From: CAYRUP01 sp964427485
GTDB taxonomy: Bacteria; Pseudomonadota; Gammaproteobacteria; DSM-16500
Reading direction: 5' to 3'
Assembly: GCA_964427485.1 (NCBI GenBank)
Contig: CAYRUP010000042.1
Span: 1-14,550 of the forward strand
Length of the DNA: 14,550 nucleotides
The position numbers were made by a program, and so were the translations under genes. Every line of letters begins with the position of its first letter. The first letter of the stretch is position 1. Under the pieces are notes generated by a model, which saw only the letters and a list, made by a program, of their open reading frames with translations, did not search any database and was not told where the DNA came from. This document shows, in pieces, positions 4,943-12,995 of the stretch.

Positions 4943-7759
4943 TCACGCAAATTTCCTCACCTCACCCACACCCACCACATTTTCCACACAGCGCAAACAC
5001 AAAGTGGGATGCGCTTTATCCGTGCCTATATCCAGACGTCGATGCCAGCAGCGTTCACATTTTTGATAGGTCAGCGGCTCTACTTTGACAGACAACCCAG
5101 GCATGTCTGTCGTAACAACATCGCTGGGTAAATGTGCATTAGCCAAATGTACTTCAGTTCCTGAAGTAATTAACACAAAACGTAATTCATTTTCGAGTGC
5201 ATCTAAATCTGCTTTCAATTTGGCGTCACAATATAAATGAACTTCCGCTTCAAGCGGTGCGCCGAGCTTGCCCGCTTTTCTTTGTGTCTCCAATTCTTTA
5301 TTCACCGCATCTCGTACCAGACGCAATTTTTCCCAATAGGTTTCATTCATCACTTGATCATCGGAAAGCTTAGGTAAATCGGTATACCAGGTATTCAAAA
5401 ATACCGATTCAGAACGCTTGCCTGGAATATATTGCCAAATTTCTTCCGCAGTGAAACTTAAAATGGGAGCAAACCATCGCACTAATGCTTCAATAATGTG
5501 AAACATGGCGGTTTGGGCTGAACGACGCGCTAAACTGTTCGCCTGAGTCGTGTATTGACGATCCTTAATAATATCCAAATAAAAACCACCCAACTCTACC
5601 GTACAAAAATGATGGACTTTTTGATAAATCAAATGAAATTGATAAGATTCATAGGCACGAATAATTTCATCTTGCAACAAACGCGCTTTATTCACTGCCC
5701 AACGATCCAACGCTAGCATTTTTTCCGGTGGGACAAGATTTTTTTCCGGAGCAAAACCATCTAAATTTGCCAATAAAAAACGTGCGGTATTCCGTAAGCG
5801 GCGATACGTTTCTGAAGTACGCGTTAAAATTTCATCGGAGACATTTATTTCAGCGCGATAATCAATCGATGCAACCCACAAACGCAATACATCTGCGCCC
5901 ATATTTTGAATAATTTTTTCCGGCGCAAGCACATTGCCCAATGACTTAGACATCTTGCGACCTTCAAGATCAATCACATAACCGTGAGTTAATACGGTTT
6001 TATACGGTGCTTTATGATGGATAGCGAGTGATGTCAACAAAGAGGATTGAAACCAACCACGATGTTGATCCGATCCTTCCAGATATAAATCAGCGGGAAA
6101 ACCTAATGCAGCATTTTGTTGCAACACACATTCATGTGTTACCCCAGAATCAAACCAAACATCCAAAATATCACGACATTTTGAATACTGATCTGCCTCA
6201 TTGCCCAATAATTCTTTGGCATCCAATTCATACCACGCTTCAATTCCTTTGTTTTCCACGTGTTTGGCTACTTTTTCCATCAGCGCGATTGAATCAGGAT
6301 GGGGTTCGCCAGTTTCTTTATGCAGAAATAAGGCAATCGGCACACCCCAAGTACGTTGGCGTGAGATACACCAATCCGGACGTTTATCTACCATATTAAA
6401 AATTCGGCTTTGGCCCCAATCTGGAACCCAACGCACATTTTCGATGGCAGCCAATGCCATCATACGCAAACCTTTTTGATCTAAATTAATAAACCATTGC
6501 GGCGTCGAACGAAAAATGAGTGGTGTTTTATGTCGCCAGCAATGTGGATAACTGTGTGTGAGTTTTGTGTTATACAATAATGCGTCATGGGTGTTCAGTT
6601 CTTCAATCACACGATCATTGACCGCTGTCACGTGAATACCTGCAAATAACGGTGTCGTTGAAATAAAACAACCATCATCTCCCACCGGATTATCTAAAGG
6701 TAAGTTATATTGTTTGCCCATGACATAATCGTCTTGACCGTGTGCGGGCGAGGTATGCACGGCTCCTGTGCCCGCATCCATCGTTACATGTTCGCCTAAC
6801 ACAATGGGTACTGTGCGTTCATAAAACGGATGCTGTAATTTAATTCCAGAAAAAGCTTCACCCGGCGCTTTCGCCAAAATACGATAATTTTTATTGTCAT
6901 AACGTTGCATCACTTGCACCAAAAGCGGTTCTGCGATCAGCAAGCGTTCATCACCACAAGACACTAACGCATAATCGGTACGCGGATTTAATGCAACGGC
7001 TTGATTGGCGGGAAGTGTCCAGGGTGTTGTTGTCCAGATAGGGACTGAAATAGGTCCATGCCCTTCTTTCGTCACTTTCTTGAAACACTGAAAAAAAACT
7101 TTTTCATCGACAACTTTAAAACGCACATCAATTGCCGGAGAAACTTTATCTGCGTATTCCACTTCTGCTTCCGCTAATGCAGATCCACAATCCAAGCACC
7201 AATACACAGGTTTGAACCCTTTTTGCAAATGACCATTCTGCATGATCTTGGCTAAACTGCGGATGGTGTCAGCTTCAAATTTAAAACTCATGGTGATGTA
7301 AGGATTTTCCCAATCCGCTAAAACACCCAAACGTTTAAATTCTTCGCGCTGAATATCAATTTGACTGGTTGCATAATCACGACAGGCTTGCCGAAATTCT
7401 TTCGCACTGATTTTATGACCGGGTTTACCGACTTTTTTCTCGACTCTTAATTCAATTGGTAAACCATGGCAATCCCAGCCTGGAACAAATGGCACATTGA
7501 AACCCGCAAAAGTTTTGGATTTCACCACGATGTCTTTTAATGTTTTATTCACCGCATGACCCATGTGCGTATGGCCATTGGCATAGGGAGGACCATCATG
7601 AAAAATAAATTTTCGTTTTGCTTGGTTTTTTTCCCTTATTTTTCCGTATAAATTTAATGTTTCCCATTTTTTTAAAATTTCCGGCTCACGCTGCGCAAGG
7701 TTGGCCTTCATTGGAAAATCCGTTTTTGGTAAATTCAATGTATTCTTATAATCACTCAT
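4943..7759 (-). CDS. ileS: Isoleucyl-tRNA synthetase
   Basis: Class I aminoacyl-tRNA synthetase that charges tRNA-Ile and edits mischarged valine. At 938 residues it matches bacterial type 1 enzymes. The HIGH signature is HMGH at 65-68 within PPYANGHTHMGHA, and KMSKS is at 602-606. The editing domain contains WTTTPWTLPANQA and the region around GTGAVHTSPAHGQDDY. The C-terminus has a zinc-binding four-cysteine motif, CERC (901-904) and CLRC (921-924), as in the E. coli enzyme. The start codon shares one base with the ribF stop (TAATG), indicating translational coupling. Because of the C-terminal zinc module it is more likely the mupirocin-sensitive than the resistant type. Confidence 0.98.
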   Translation of the reverse strand: MSDYKNTLNLPKTDFPMKANLAQREPEILKKWETLNLYGKIREKNQAKRKFIFHDGPPYANGHTHMGHAVNKTLKDIVVKSKTFAGFNVPFVPGWDCHGLPIELRVEKKVGKPGHKISAKEFRQACRDYATSQIDIQREEFKRLGVLADWENPYITMSFKFEADTIRSLAKIMQNGHLQKGFKPVYWCLDCGSALAEAEVEYADKVSPAIDVRFKVVDEKVFFQCFKKVTKEGHGPISVPIWTTTPWTLPANQAVALNPRTDYALVSCGDERLLIAEPLLVQVMQRYDNKNYRILAKAPGEAFSGIKLQHPFYERTVPIVLGEHVTMDAGTGAVHTSPAHGQDDYVMGKQYNLPLDNPVGDDGCFISTTPLFAGIHVTAVNDRVIEELNTHDALLYNTKLTHSYPHCWRHKTPLIFRSTPQWFINLDQKGLRMMALAAIENVRWVPDWGQSRIFNMVDKRPDWCISRQRTWGVPIALFLHKETGEPHPDSIALMEKVAKHVENKGIEAWYELDAKELLGNEADQYSKCRDILDVWFDSGVTHECVLQQNAALGFPADLYLEGSDQHRGWFQSSLLTSLAIHHKAPYKTVLTHGYVIDLEGRKMSKSLGNVLAPEKIIQNMGADVLRLWVASIDYRAEINVSDEILTRTSETYRRLRNTARFLLANLDGFAPEKNLVPPEKMLALDRWAVNKARLLQDEIIRAYESYQFHLIYQKVHHFCTVELGGFYLDIIKDRQYTTQANSLARRSAQTAMFHIIEALVRWFAPILSFTAEEIWQYIPGKRSESVFLNTWYTDLPKLSDDQVMNETYWEKLRLVRDAVNKELETQRKAGKLGAPLEAEVHLYCDAKLKADLDALENELRFVLITSGTEVHLANAHLPSDVVTTDMPGLSVKVEPLTYQKCERCWHRRLDIGTDKAHPTLCLRCVENVVGVGEVRKFA

Positions 7760-8700
7760 TACAATTCCCCACGCGTTTTGAAATAGTTACGTGCCGCATT
7801 GGCATCTTTAAAAATTTGTTCAATTAACAAATCCAGATTTGGATAACGCTGCTCATCACGCAGTTTTTTACAAAATTCAACCTTCACATGTCGACCATAA
7901 ATCTCTTGGTCAAAGTCAAATAAGTGTACTTCCAACAAGCTGCGGGTGCCACCAATTGTTGGTCGTACGCCAACATTTGCAACCCCAGGCAAAATTTTGT
8001 TGTTGATACCCTGCATACGCACTGCATAGACACCTTGCACGGGCGTGACAGGACGATGCAAATAAATATTTGCGGTAGGAAAACCCATTACTCGCCCGCG
8101 TTTATCACCGTAGACTACACGTCCTTGCATTGAATAAGGACGACCTAATAAGCGCTCTACCCAATCATGTTTTGCATCCGCTAATGCTTTACGTACCAAT
8201 GTGCTACTGACCCTTTCACCCGACAAGATTACACTTGGCATGTTTTCCAGGGTAAATCCATGCTCTTTTGCTGCATTTGCTAAAAAATTAAAATTACCTT
8301 CACGCCCGCGGCCAAATTGAAAATCATCGCCCACAATCACATGTTTTACTTTGAGAGCCTCTTTTAAAATATGTTGCACGAATTCTTCTGCAGTGAGATT
8401 TGCAAATTGCTTATTAAAACGAATTACTAATACTGCATCGACACCCTGATCAGCCAATAAAGAAAATTTTTCTCGCCAGCGTGTTAAACGCGGCGCCATT
8501 TTTTCGCGACAAAAAAATTCAAACGGTTGCGGTTCAAAGATAATAACTAACGAAAAAGTATTTAATTCCCTGGCCCGCTCAATGGTTTTTTTCAATAAGG
8601 CTTGATGACCCAAATGCACGCCATCAAAATTGCCAATCGTCACGACCGCGCTTTTTGGAGCAGATGCGATGTTATTTAAACCGCGAATAGCCTTTGTCAT
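7759..8700 (-). CDS. ribF: Bifunctional riboflavin kinase / FAD synthetase RibF
   Basis: Phosphorylates riboflavin to FMN and adenylates FMN to FAD in the cytoplasm. The 313-residue protein has an N-terminal nucleotidyltransferase domain with GNFDGVHLGH (23-32), VGDDFQFGRGREG (123-135) and SSTLVR (165-170). The C-terminal kinase domain carries GRPYSMQGRVVYGDKRGR (186-203) and GFPTANI (206-212). The start at 8700 has AAGGGA about 10 bases upstream. It is first in the ribF-ileS-lspA operon. In many gammaproteobacteria murJ is the next gene upstream on the same strand; here an unrelated gene on the other strand lies between them. Confidence 0.97.
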   Translation of the reverse strand: MTKAIRGLNNIASAPKSAVVTIGNFDGVHLGHQALLKKTIERARELNTFSLVIIFEPQPFEFFCREKMAPRLTRWREKFSLLADQGVDAVLVIRFNKQFANLTAEEFVQHILKEALKVKHVIVGDDFQFGRGREGNFNFLANAAKEHGFTLENMPSVILSGERVSSTLVRKALADAKHDWVERLLGRPYSMQGRVVYGDKRGRVMGFPTANIYLHRPVTPVQGVYAVRMQGINNKILPGVANVGVRPTIGGTRSLLEVHLFDFDQEIYGRHVKVEFCKKLRDEQRYPNLDLLIEQIFKDANAARNYFKTRGEL

Positions 8701-8730
8701 GACAAACTTATCCCTTAATAAAACCGCAAC

Positions 8731-8759
8731 ATTATACGCGTATATGCGCTTTAATGTAA
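8731..8759 (-). promoter_or_regulatory. ribF-ileS-lspA promoter
   Basis: On the minus strand TTACAT (8759-8754) is followed after 17 bases by a perfect TATAAT (8736-8731), about 30 bases before the ribF ATG. Having its own promoter agrees with ribF being separated from murJ. Confidence 0.6.
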
Positions 8760-8762
8760 AAG

Positions 8763-8771
8763 TGCTATTAT
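8763..8771 (+). promoter_or_regulatory. Candidate extended -10 for the 209-residue protein gene
   Basis: TGCTATTAT is an extended -10 match about 33 bases before the ATG at 8805. No good -35 is seen. It is divergent from the ribF promoter within 98 bases. Several TTAA tetramers follow (8771, 8775, 8788), but not in the spaced tandem form expected of a PmrA box. Confidence 0.4.
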
Positions 8772-8804
8772 TAATTAAAGAGCTAGTTTAAGAACGAGGT
8801 GTCT

Positions 8805-9434
8805 ATGCCGGAATTCAAATCGACCTATGCCAGGTTATTCGTTGAATTTATTAAAAATCTTATTACAGTTGCGAAAGATATTCCAAATAACAATATCGCA
8901 TTACAACGCGCCGCCATCTTAAATGTCATGCTTAGCCAAATGCAACCAAAACCAGAGGACTATCGAGAACTCAATGCCATTAAGAGCGACATTGACAGCG
9001 TTATTATGACGCTCCAATCCATTCCTTCGCAAAGTCAAAGTGCCATGCTTTTTGCTCGTCAACGTGATCAATTAGCGGAAAGAGTGAAATCAGCCAATCT
9101 GGTAGGTGAAGCTTTAATAACGCAGTTCGATGAATTAAAAACGTCTACTTTTAATATGATTACAGCAGTTCTCGATTCAATTGCCAAAATTGACTCTAAA
9201 GAAAAACAACAAGAAAAAAGCAGCAGTCAGGAAATTGATAATCAACTCAAAAGCGGTGAAAAGAGTGTCGCTGAATTTAAAAGGCAGGAAGTTAAATCTA
9301 AAAATGAACGCGAGAACATTGCAGGCGATTTAACCAAACTGTTTGCCGCGTCATTTGCCGCAGTACCATCGGCTCAGCAAGCCAATTTACCACGTCCACC
9401 TCAAACAACGCCTGGTATTATTCAGAGAGGTTAA
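8805..9434 (+). CDS. Unrecognised helical protein, 209 residues
   Basis: Soluble, with no signal peptide or membrane segment. Residues 1-130 are predicted helical (regular Leu/Ile/Ala spacing; ELNAIKSDIDSVIMTLQSI and ARQRDQLAERVKSANLVGEA). From about 135 to 175 it is highly charged, Lys/Glu/Gln/Ser-rich and coiled-coil-like (DSKEKQQEKSSSQEIDNQL). It ends in an Ala/Pro/Gln-rich tail (AQQANLPRPPQTTPGIIQRG). The ATG at 8805 is preferred because GAGG at 8796-8799 lies five bases before it; a GTG at 8799 would overlap that site. It is transcribed against its neighbours ribF and murJ, and its 3' end overlaps murJ by 17 bases. I recognise no family. In an organism with a Dot/Icm system such a helical, lone protein could be a secreted effector, but the last 20 residues lack the Glu-rich block typical of many, so this is conjecture. 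Confidence 0.8.
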   Translation: MPEFKSTYARLFVEFIKNLITVAKDIPNNNIALQRAAILNVMLSQMQPKPEDYRELNAIKSDIDSVIMTLQSIPSQSQSAMLFARQRDQLAERVKSANLVGEALITQFDELKTSTFNMITAVLDSIAKIDSKEKQQEKSSSQEIDNQLKSGEKSVAEFKRQEVKSKNERENIAGDLTKLFAASFAAVPSAQQANLPRPPQTTPGIIQRG

Positions 9435-10971
9435 GCTGCGGGATTAACACATCCCGTGGCCGCACGCCAGCTAGCCATAATCCTGCAAAATAAATCACAA
9501 CCGCCGTTATTAATAATCCACTTAAATGGATAACACGCCATAAAGTATTATGCGTTATCCAGTCTTGAATATCGCCTGCACCAAACCATAAAAAAACCGC
9601 CAACACCGTATTGGCAAACACTAAACGAAAACCAAAATAGTACCAGCCGTCACGCGGTATATAAATTTTTCGCTGCCGCAGAAAATAAAATAAAAATCCA
9701 CCATTCAACATGGCAGACAAAGAAGTCGCCAAGGCAATTCCTGCATGCTTTAGCGGCCAAATCAAAATGATGTTAAACACCATATTGGAAATCATTGCCA
9801 TAATTCCGATCCGAACAGGCGTACGCATATCTTGTTTGGCATAAAACCCTGCTGCCAGAATTTTAATAATCATAAAAGGTGCGATACCCAGCGCAAACAT
9901 GGATAAACTTTTTCTCGTCATCAAAACCGCATGCGCATCAAAATGACCATGCTGCAATAGCGTACTTAACAGCGGCCCTGAAATTACAGCAAAAACAACG
10001 GCTGCAGGTAAGCCAACTAACAATACACAACGCAATGCCCAGTCCAAGGTTTGTGAAAAATCTTCACCTGATTCTGATGCATGATGCCGTGATAAATGCG
10101 GCAAAATCACGGTAGAAATAGCTACACCGATCACGCCCAGAGGAAATTCCATGAGACGATCCGAAAAATAAAGCCATGACACACTGCCAACCACTAAGAA
10201 TGAAGCGAATAACGTATCGAGTAATAAATTGATTTGCGAAACCGAAACGCCAAACAAAGCTGGCACCATGAGCTTCAACACGCGCATGACACCGTTATCA
10301 TGAAACCGGACTGTTGGTTTTGGCAGCAAACCTAAGCGGCGTAAAAACGGCCACTGGAAAAAAAGCTGCACTATCCCTGCAATCAAGACGCCCCATGCCA
10401 AACCTACAATAGGCAAATTCAAACGAGGAGCGAGCCAAAATGCTGCTGCAATCATGCAAATATTTAAAAATATGGGTGTGAATGCCGCAACCCAAAATCG
10501 ACTATAGGTATTTAAAATTGCCCCAGCAAATGCCGTGAGAGAAATCAGGAATAAATAAGGGAAAGTGATACGCAGCATCGTCACCGCCATATCAAAACGT
10601 GCTCCCTCGGTTTCAAATCCTGGCGCAAAAAGACGAATAATCCAGGGCGCAAATATAACGCCTACAATCGTGACGCATAACAGGACAAAACCTAAAGTGC
10701 CGGCGATTGCATTCACAAATTGTTTAATTTCTTCAGGCGATTTCTGTTTTTGATATTCTGATAAAACGGGCACAAACGCTTGAGAAAAGGATCCTTCTGC
10801 AAATAAGCGGCGCATTAAATTGGGAATGCGAAACGCCACGGAAAAAGCGTCAAACGCTGCAGTTGCACCAAATAATTGTGCCGTTACCATGTCGCGTAAA
10901 AATCCAAATATGCGCGATATCAGGGTCATACTGGCCACAACGGAGGTGGATTTAAAAAGACTTTTACTCAT
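9418..10971 (-). CDS. murJ: Lipid II flippase MurJ
   Basis: Moves the peptidoglycan precursor lipid II across the inner membrane. The 517-residue protein has about 14 hydrophobic helices and the strongly conserved N-terminus MTLISRIFGFLRDMVTAQLF (15-34), DAFSVAFRIPNLMRRLFAEG (41-60) and SFSQAFVPVL (61-70). The charged residues Arg20, Arg26, Asp41 and Arg55 correspond to residues conserved in the central cavity. The start ATG at 10971 has no clear ribosome site. Its promoter should lie in the 144 bases shared with divergent rpsT, but I could not fix it. The last 17 bases overlap the 3' end of the opposing unknown gene. Confidence 0.97.
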   Translation of the reverse strand: MSKSLFKSTSVVASMTLISRIFGFLRDMVTAQLFGATAAFDAFSVAFRIPNLMRRLFAEGSFSQAFVPVLSEYQKQKSPEEIKQFVNAIAGTLGFVLLCVTIVGVIFAPWIIRLFAPGFETEGARFDMAVTMLRITFPYLFLISLTAFAGAILNTYSRFWVAAFTPIFLNICMIAAAFWLAPRLNLPIVGLAWGVLIAGIVQLFFQWPFLRRLGLLPKPTVRFHDNGVMRVLKLMVPALFGVSVSQINLLLDTLFASFLVVGSVSWLYFSDRLMEFPLGVIGVAISTVILPHLSRHHASESGEDFSQTLDWALRCVLLVGLPAAVVFAVISGPLLSTLLQHGHFDAHAVLMTRKSLSMFALGIAPFMIIKILAAGFYAKQDMRTPVRIGIMAMISNMVFNIILIWPLKHAGIALATSLSAMLNGGFLFYFLRQRKIYIPRDGWYYFGFRLVFANTVLAVFLWFGAGDIQDWITHNTLWRVIHLSGLLITAVVIYFAGLWLAGVRPRDVLIPQLNLSE

Positions 10972-11033
10972 GGGTTATCAAATGGATTTATCAAATTCTT
11001 TAAGTTGCCTCATCCTACCCCGCCAGTTAGAAA

Positions 11034-11062
11034 TTGACAAGCTTTGAAGAAGCAGGCAATAT
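11034..11062 (+). promoter_or_regulatory. rpsT promoter
   Basis: A perfect -35 TTGACA (11034-11039), then CAATAT at 11057-11062 after 17 bases as a weak -10. It predicts a leader of roughly 45 bases before the TTG start of rpsT. Confidence 0.5.
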
Positions 11063-11115
11063 TAGCGCCTTTATTTTAGATAGTGTTGATATTCGAAAAT
11101 TGTTGGAGGAACACC

Positions 11116-11439
11116 TTGGCTAATATCAAATCCGCGAAAAAACGTGCTCGTCAGGCGGAAAAACATCGTCAGCACAATGCAAGCTTACGTTCAATGGTTC
11201 GTACTTACATTAAAAAAGTTGTGGCCGCAGTGGCTGCAGGGGACAAGAAACTTGCTGAAGAATCATTGAAAGCAACTCAGCCTGTGATTGATCGTATGGC
11301 CAGCAAAGGTCTGATTCACAAGAATAAAGCAGCTCGTCATAAGAGCCGCTTGGCTGCCAGCGTCAAAAAAATGACGACGGGTGCTGCTGCATCCAAAGCT
11401 AAGACAACTCGATCAAAAGCGGCTAAGGCGGCTGAGTAG
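11116..11439 (+). CDS. rpsT: Small subunit ribosomal protein S20 (UUG start)
   Basis: S20 binds 16S rRNA early in 30S assembly. Read from TTG at 11116 the product begins MANIKSAKKRARQAEKHRQH, the family N-terminus. The TTG is chosen because GGAGGA (11105-11110) lies five bases upstream and the homology starts exactly there; the frame is open upstream (MLIFENCWRNT...), but that is not S20-like. E. coli rpsT also starts with UUG, where the weak start takes part in regulation. The protein has 107 residues, about 20 more than E. coli S20; the extra part is an Ala/Lys/Thr-rich tail (TTGAAASKAKTTRSKAAKAAE). It is divergent from murJ and followed by a palindromic repeat. Confidence 0.95.
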   Translation: MANIKSAKKRARQAEKHRQHNASLRSMVRTYIKKVVAAVAAGDKKLAEESLKATQPVIDRMASKGLIHKNKAARHKSRLAASVKKMTTGAAASKAKTTRSKAAKAAE

Positions 11440-11453
11440 TTGGGGGGTTTTTT

Positions 11454-11598
11454 ACCCTCATCCCCTGCCCTTCTCCCAGTAAACTGGGAGAAGGGAGCTA
11501 TATTGTAAATCTCCCTTCTCCCGACTAAGTTAGGGGAAGGGCCATTATAAAGTCTCCCTTCTCCCGACGCAGTTGGGAGAAGGGTCGGGGATGAGGGT
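11454..11598. repeat. Nested palindromic dispersed repeat, copy 2 (three-hairpin form)
   Basis: The outer arms ACCCTCATCCCC (11454-11465) and GGGGATGAGGGT (11587-11598) are identical to those of copy 1 near 4808. Inside are three CCCTTCTCCC-type hairpins. The first is 11468-11495, a perfect 13-base stem with an AA loop. The second is 11513-11541, degenerate. The third is 11556-11584, nearly perfect. It fills the space between the convergent ends of rpsT and obgE and probably serves as a two-way transcription barrier, although no T tract follows the stems. Confidence 0.9.
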
Positions 11599-11604
11599 AT
11601 TAAC

Positions 11605-12642
11605 TCATTCCCTACCACCCCCCTCCTCCAAATACCGCATCGCCTCCTGAATCAACACATCCGTTCCTTTATGCCCTAATCCAGAGATTCGAAATACTTT
11701 TCCCTTCCAATTAAGCCGCTTCACAATATCTTCGCAATAGGCAGCCACTTCCTCTTCAGGCAATAAATCAATTTTATTTAGCACCAACCAACGCTCTTTT
11801 TCCAATAATTCTGGGCTAAATTTTTCTAACTCAGTGGTAATCGCTTGGACCACGTCGACCGGATCCGTATCATCCAAGGGTGCCACGTCCACCATATGAA
11901 ATAACAATCGTGTACGCATGACATGTTTCAAAAAACGGATGCCAAGACCTGCGCCTTCTGCCGCACCTTCAATTAATCCTGGAATATCTGCAACCACAAA
12001 ACTGCGATGTTGAGAGACTCGCACCACCCCTAAATTAGGATGCAATGTGGTAAAGGGATAATCTGCCACTTTTGGACGCGCAGCAGAAATCGCATGAATT
12101 AAAGTGGATTTCCCTGCATTTGGCATACCGACCAATCCCACATCGGCCAATACTTTTAATTCCAAACGCAAATTGCGTTTATCGCCCGGTTGTCCTGGGA
12201 TAGTGCGGCGCGGAGAACGATTAACGCTGCTTTTAAAGCGTGCGTTGCCAATGCCATGCGCACCCCCTTTCGCCACACAAGCCAATTGGCCATGTTGCGT
12301 TAAGTCAGCAATTAATTCATCCGTATCTTCATCATAAATCATCGTCCCTACGGGTACGCGCAACGTCATATCTTCGCCGGCTTTCCCAGAACAATTTCTT
12401 CCGCGGCCTTTCTGGCCGTTTGCTGCCTGGAAAGCTTTCGTAAAGCGATAATCCACTAAGGTATTAATACCTTCATCCGCCTGGAGATAAATACTTCCCC
12501 CATCGCCTCCATCGCCCCCATCCGGACCGCCATTGGGCATAAATTTAAGACGCAGAAAACTGCAACAGCCATTACCGCCGTCACCTGCTGTCACTCGAAT
12601 CTTTGCTTCATCAATAAATTTCATAGAATTTTTATGAGACAA
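11605..12642 (-). CDS. obgE: Obg family GTPase (ObgE/CgtA)
   Basis: An essential GTPase that acts in 50S ribosome assembly and the stringent response. The glycine-rich Obg domain (GDGGNG, NGGPDGGDGGDGG) is followed by the G domain with G1 GMPNAGKS, FTT, G3 DIPG and G4 NKID. With the usual start MKFIDEA at ATG 12624 the protein has 339 residues and G1 is at 166-173. That ATG has no ribosome site. A TTG at 12642, six codons earlier (MSHKNS), has GAGG seven bases upstream (12653-12650), but that GAGG lies in the 3' arm of the terminator after rpmA. I give the longer form and leave both open. It ends 7 bases from the palindromic repeat. It is third in the rplU-rpmA-obgE order. Confidence 0.96.
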   Translation of the reverse strand: MSHKNSMKFIDEAKIRVTAGDGGNGCCSFLRLKFMPNGGPDGGDGGDGGSIYLQADEGINTLVDYRFTKAFQAANGQKGRGRNCSGKAGEDMTLRVPVGTMIYDEDTDELIADLTQHGQLACVAKGGAHGIGNARFKSSVNRSPRRTIPGQPGDKRNLRLELKVLADVGLVGMPNAGKSTLIHAISAARPKVADYPFTTLHPNLGVVRVSQHRSFVVADIPGLIEGAAEGAGLGIRFLKHVMRTRLLFHMVDVAPLDDTDPVDVVQAITTELEKFSPELLEKERWLVLNKIDLLPEEEVAAYCEDIVKRLNWKGKVFRISGLGHKGTDVLIQEAMRYLEEGGGRE

Positions 12643-12671
12643 AAAAAAGCCTCGTTTCTCACGAGGCTTTT
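12641..12671 (-). terminator. Intrinsic terminator between rpmA and obgE
   Basis: On the minus strand AAAAGCCTCGT (12671-12661), loop GAGAA, then ACGAGGCTTTT (12655-12645) form a perfect 11-base stem that ends in a run of eight T (12648-12641). It is a textbook terminator for rplU-rpmA. It lies immediately before obgE, whose ribosome site appears to be within its 3' arm, so it may act as an attenuator. Confidence 0.9.
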
Positions 12672-12694
12672 CAAGTCATTTGAAAAGTTAATAA

Positions 12695-12973
12695 TTATGC
12701 AGCAGTCTCAGCATCAACAATAGGCTCAATGCTAACACACTGCTTCTTTAAAGGACCTTTGATCGCGAACACCACTTTGCCAGGAACTAAAGCATACAAA
12801 GTGTGATCTCTACCCATGCCGACATAACGGCCTGGATGAAACTTAGTGCCACGTTGACGAACAATAATGGTACCCGCATTCACGGTTTGACCGCCGTAGC
12901 GTTTTACACCAAGATATTTCGGGTTTGAATCGCGACCATTACGCGTACTACCACCCGCTTTTTTGTGTGCCAT
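12695..12973 (-). CDS. rpmA: Large subunit ribosomal protein L27
   Basis: L27 lies at the peptidyl transferase centre of the 50S subunit. The 92-residue product starts MAHKKAGGSTRNGRDSNPKY, typical of gammaproteobacterial L27, which keeps its N-terminus without a cleaved extension. It also contains VNAGTIIVRQRGTKFHPG and VGMGRDHTLYAL. A good AGAGGA lies 8 bases before the ATG. It follows rplU by 48 bases that contain a GC-rich palindrome and is followed by a strong terminator. Confidence 0.98.
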   Translation of the reverse strand: MAHKKAGGSTRNGRDSNPKYLGVKRYGGQTVNAGTIIVRQRGTKFHPGRYVGMGRDHTLYALVPGKVVFAIKGPLKKQCVSIEPIVDAETAA

Positions 12974-12995
12974 TGCAATATCCTCTTTATTTTGC

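Noticed and set aside
4738..4950. Minus-strand frame of about 70 codons across the ileS-lspA spacer (LPSPGTGEGQGMRV...)
   Set aside because: It is the translation of the palindromic repeat; such peptides appear wherever this repeat occurs.
6028..6479. Plus-strand frames of 92-123 codons inside ileS
   Set aside because: Antisense shadows of a strongly conserved gene; no starts with ribosome sites.
8751..8791. Several TTAA tetramers upstream of the 209-residue protein gene, considered as a PmrA box of the kind controlling Dot/Icm genes
   Set aside because: The spacing does not give the tandem TTAA-N7-TTAA arrangement; AT-rich promoter DNA explains them.
11083..11115. S20 start at ATG 11083 giving MLIFENCWRNT before the S20 N-terminus
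   Set aside because: The prefix is not S20-like and the ribosome site lies inside it, just before TTG 11116.
11337..11618. Minus-strand frame of 93 codons over the rpsT end and the second repeat
   Set aside because: Shadow of rpsT plus the translated palindromic repeat; no ribosome site and repetitive composition.
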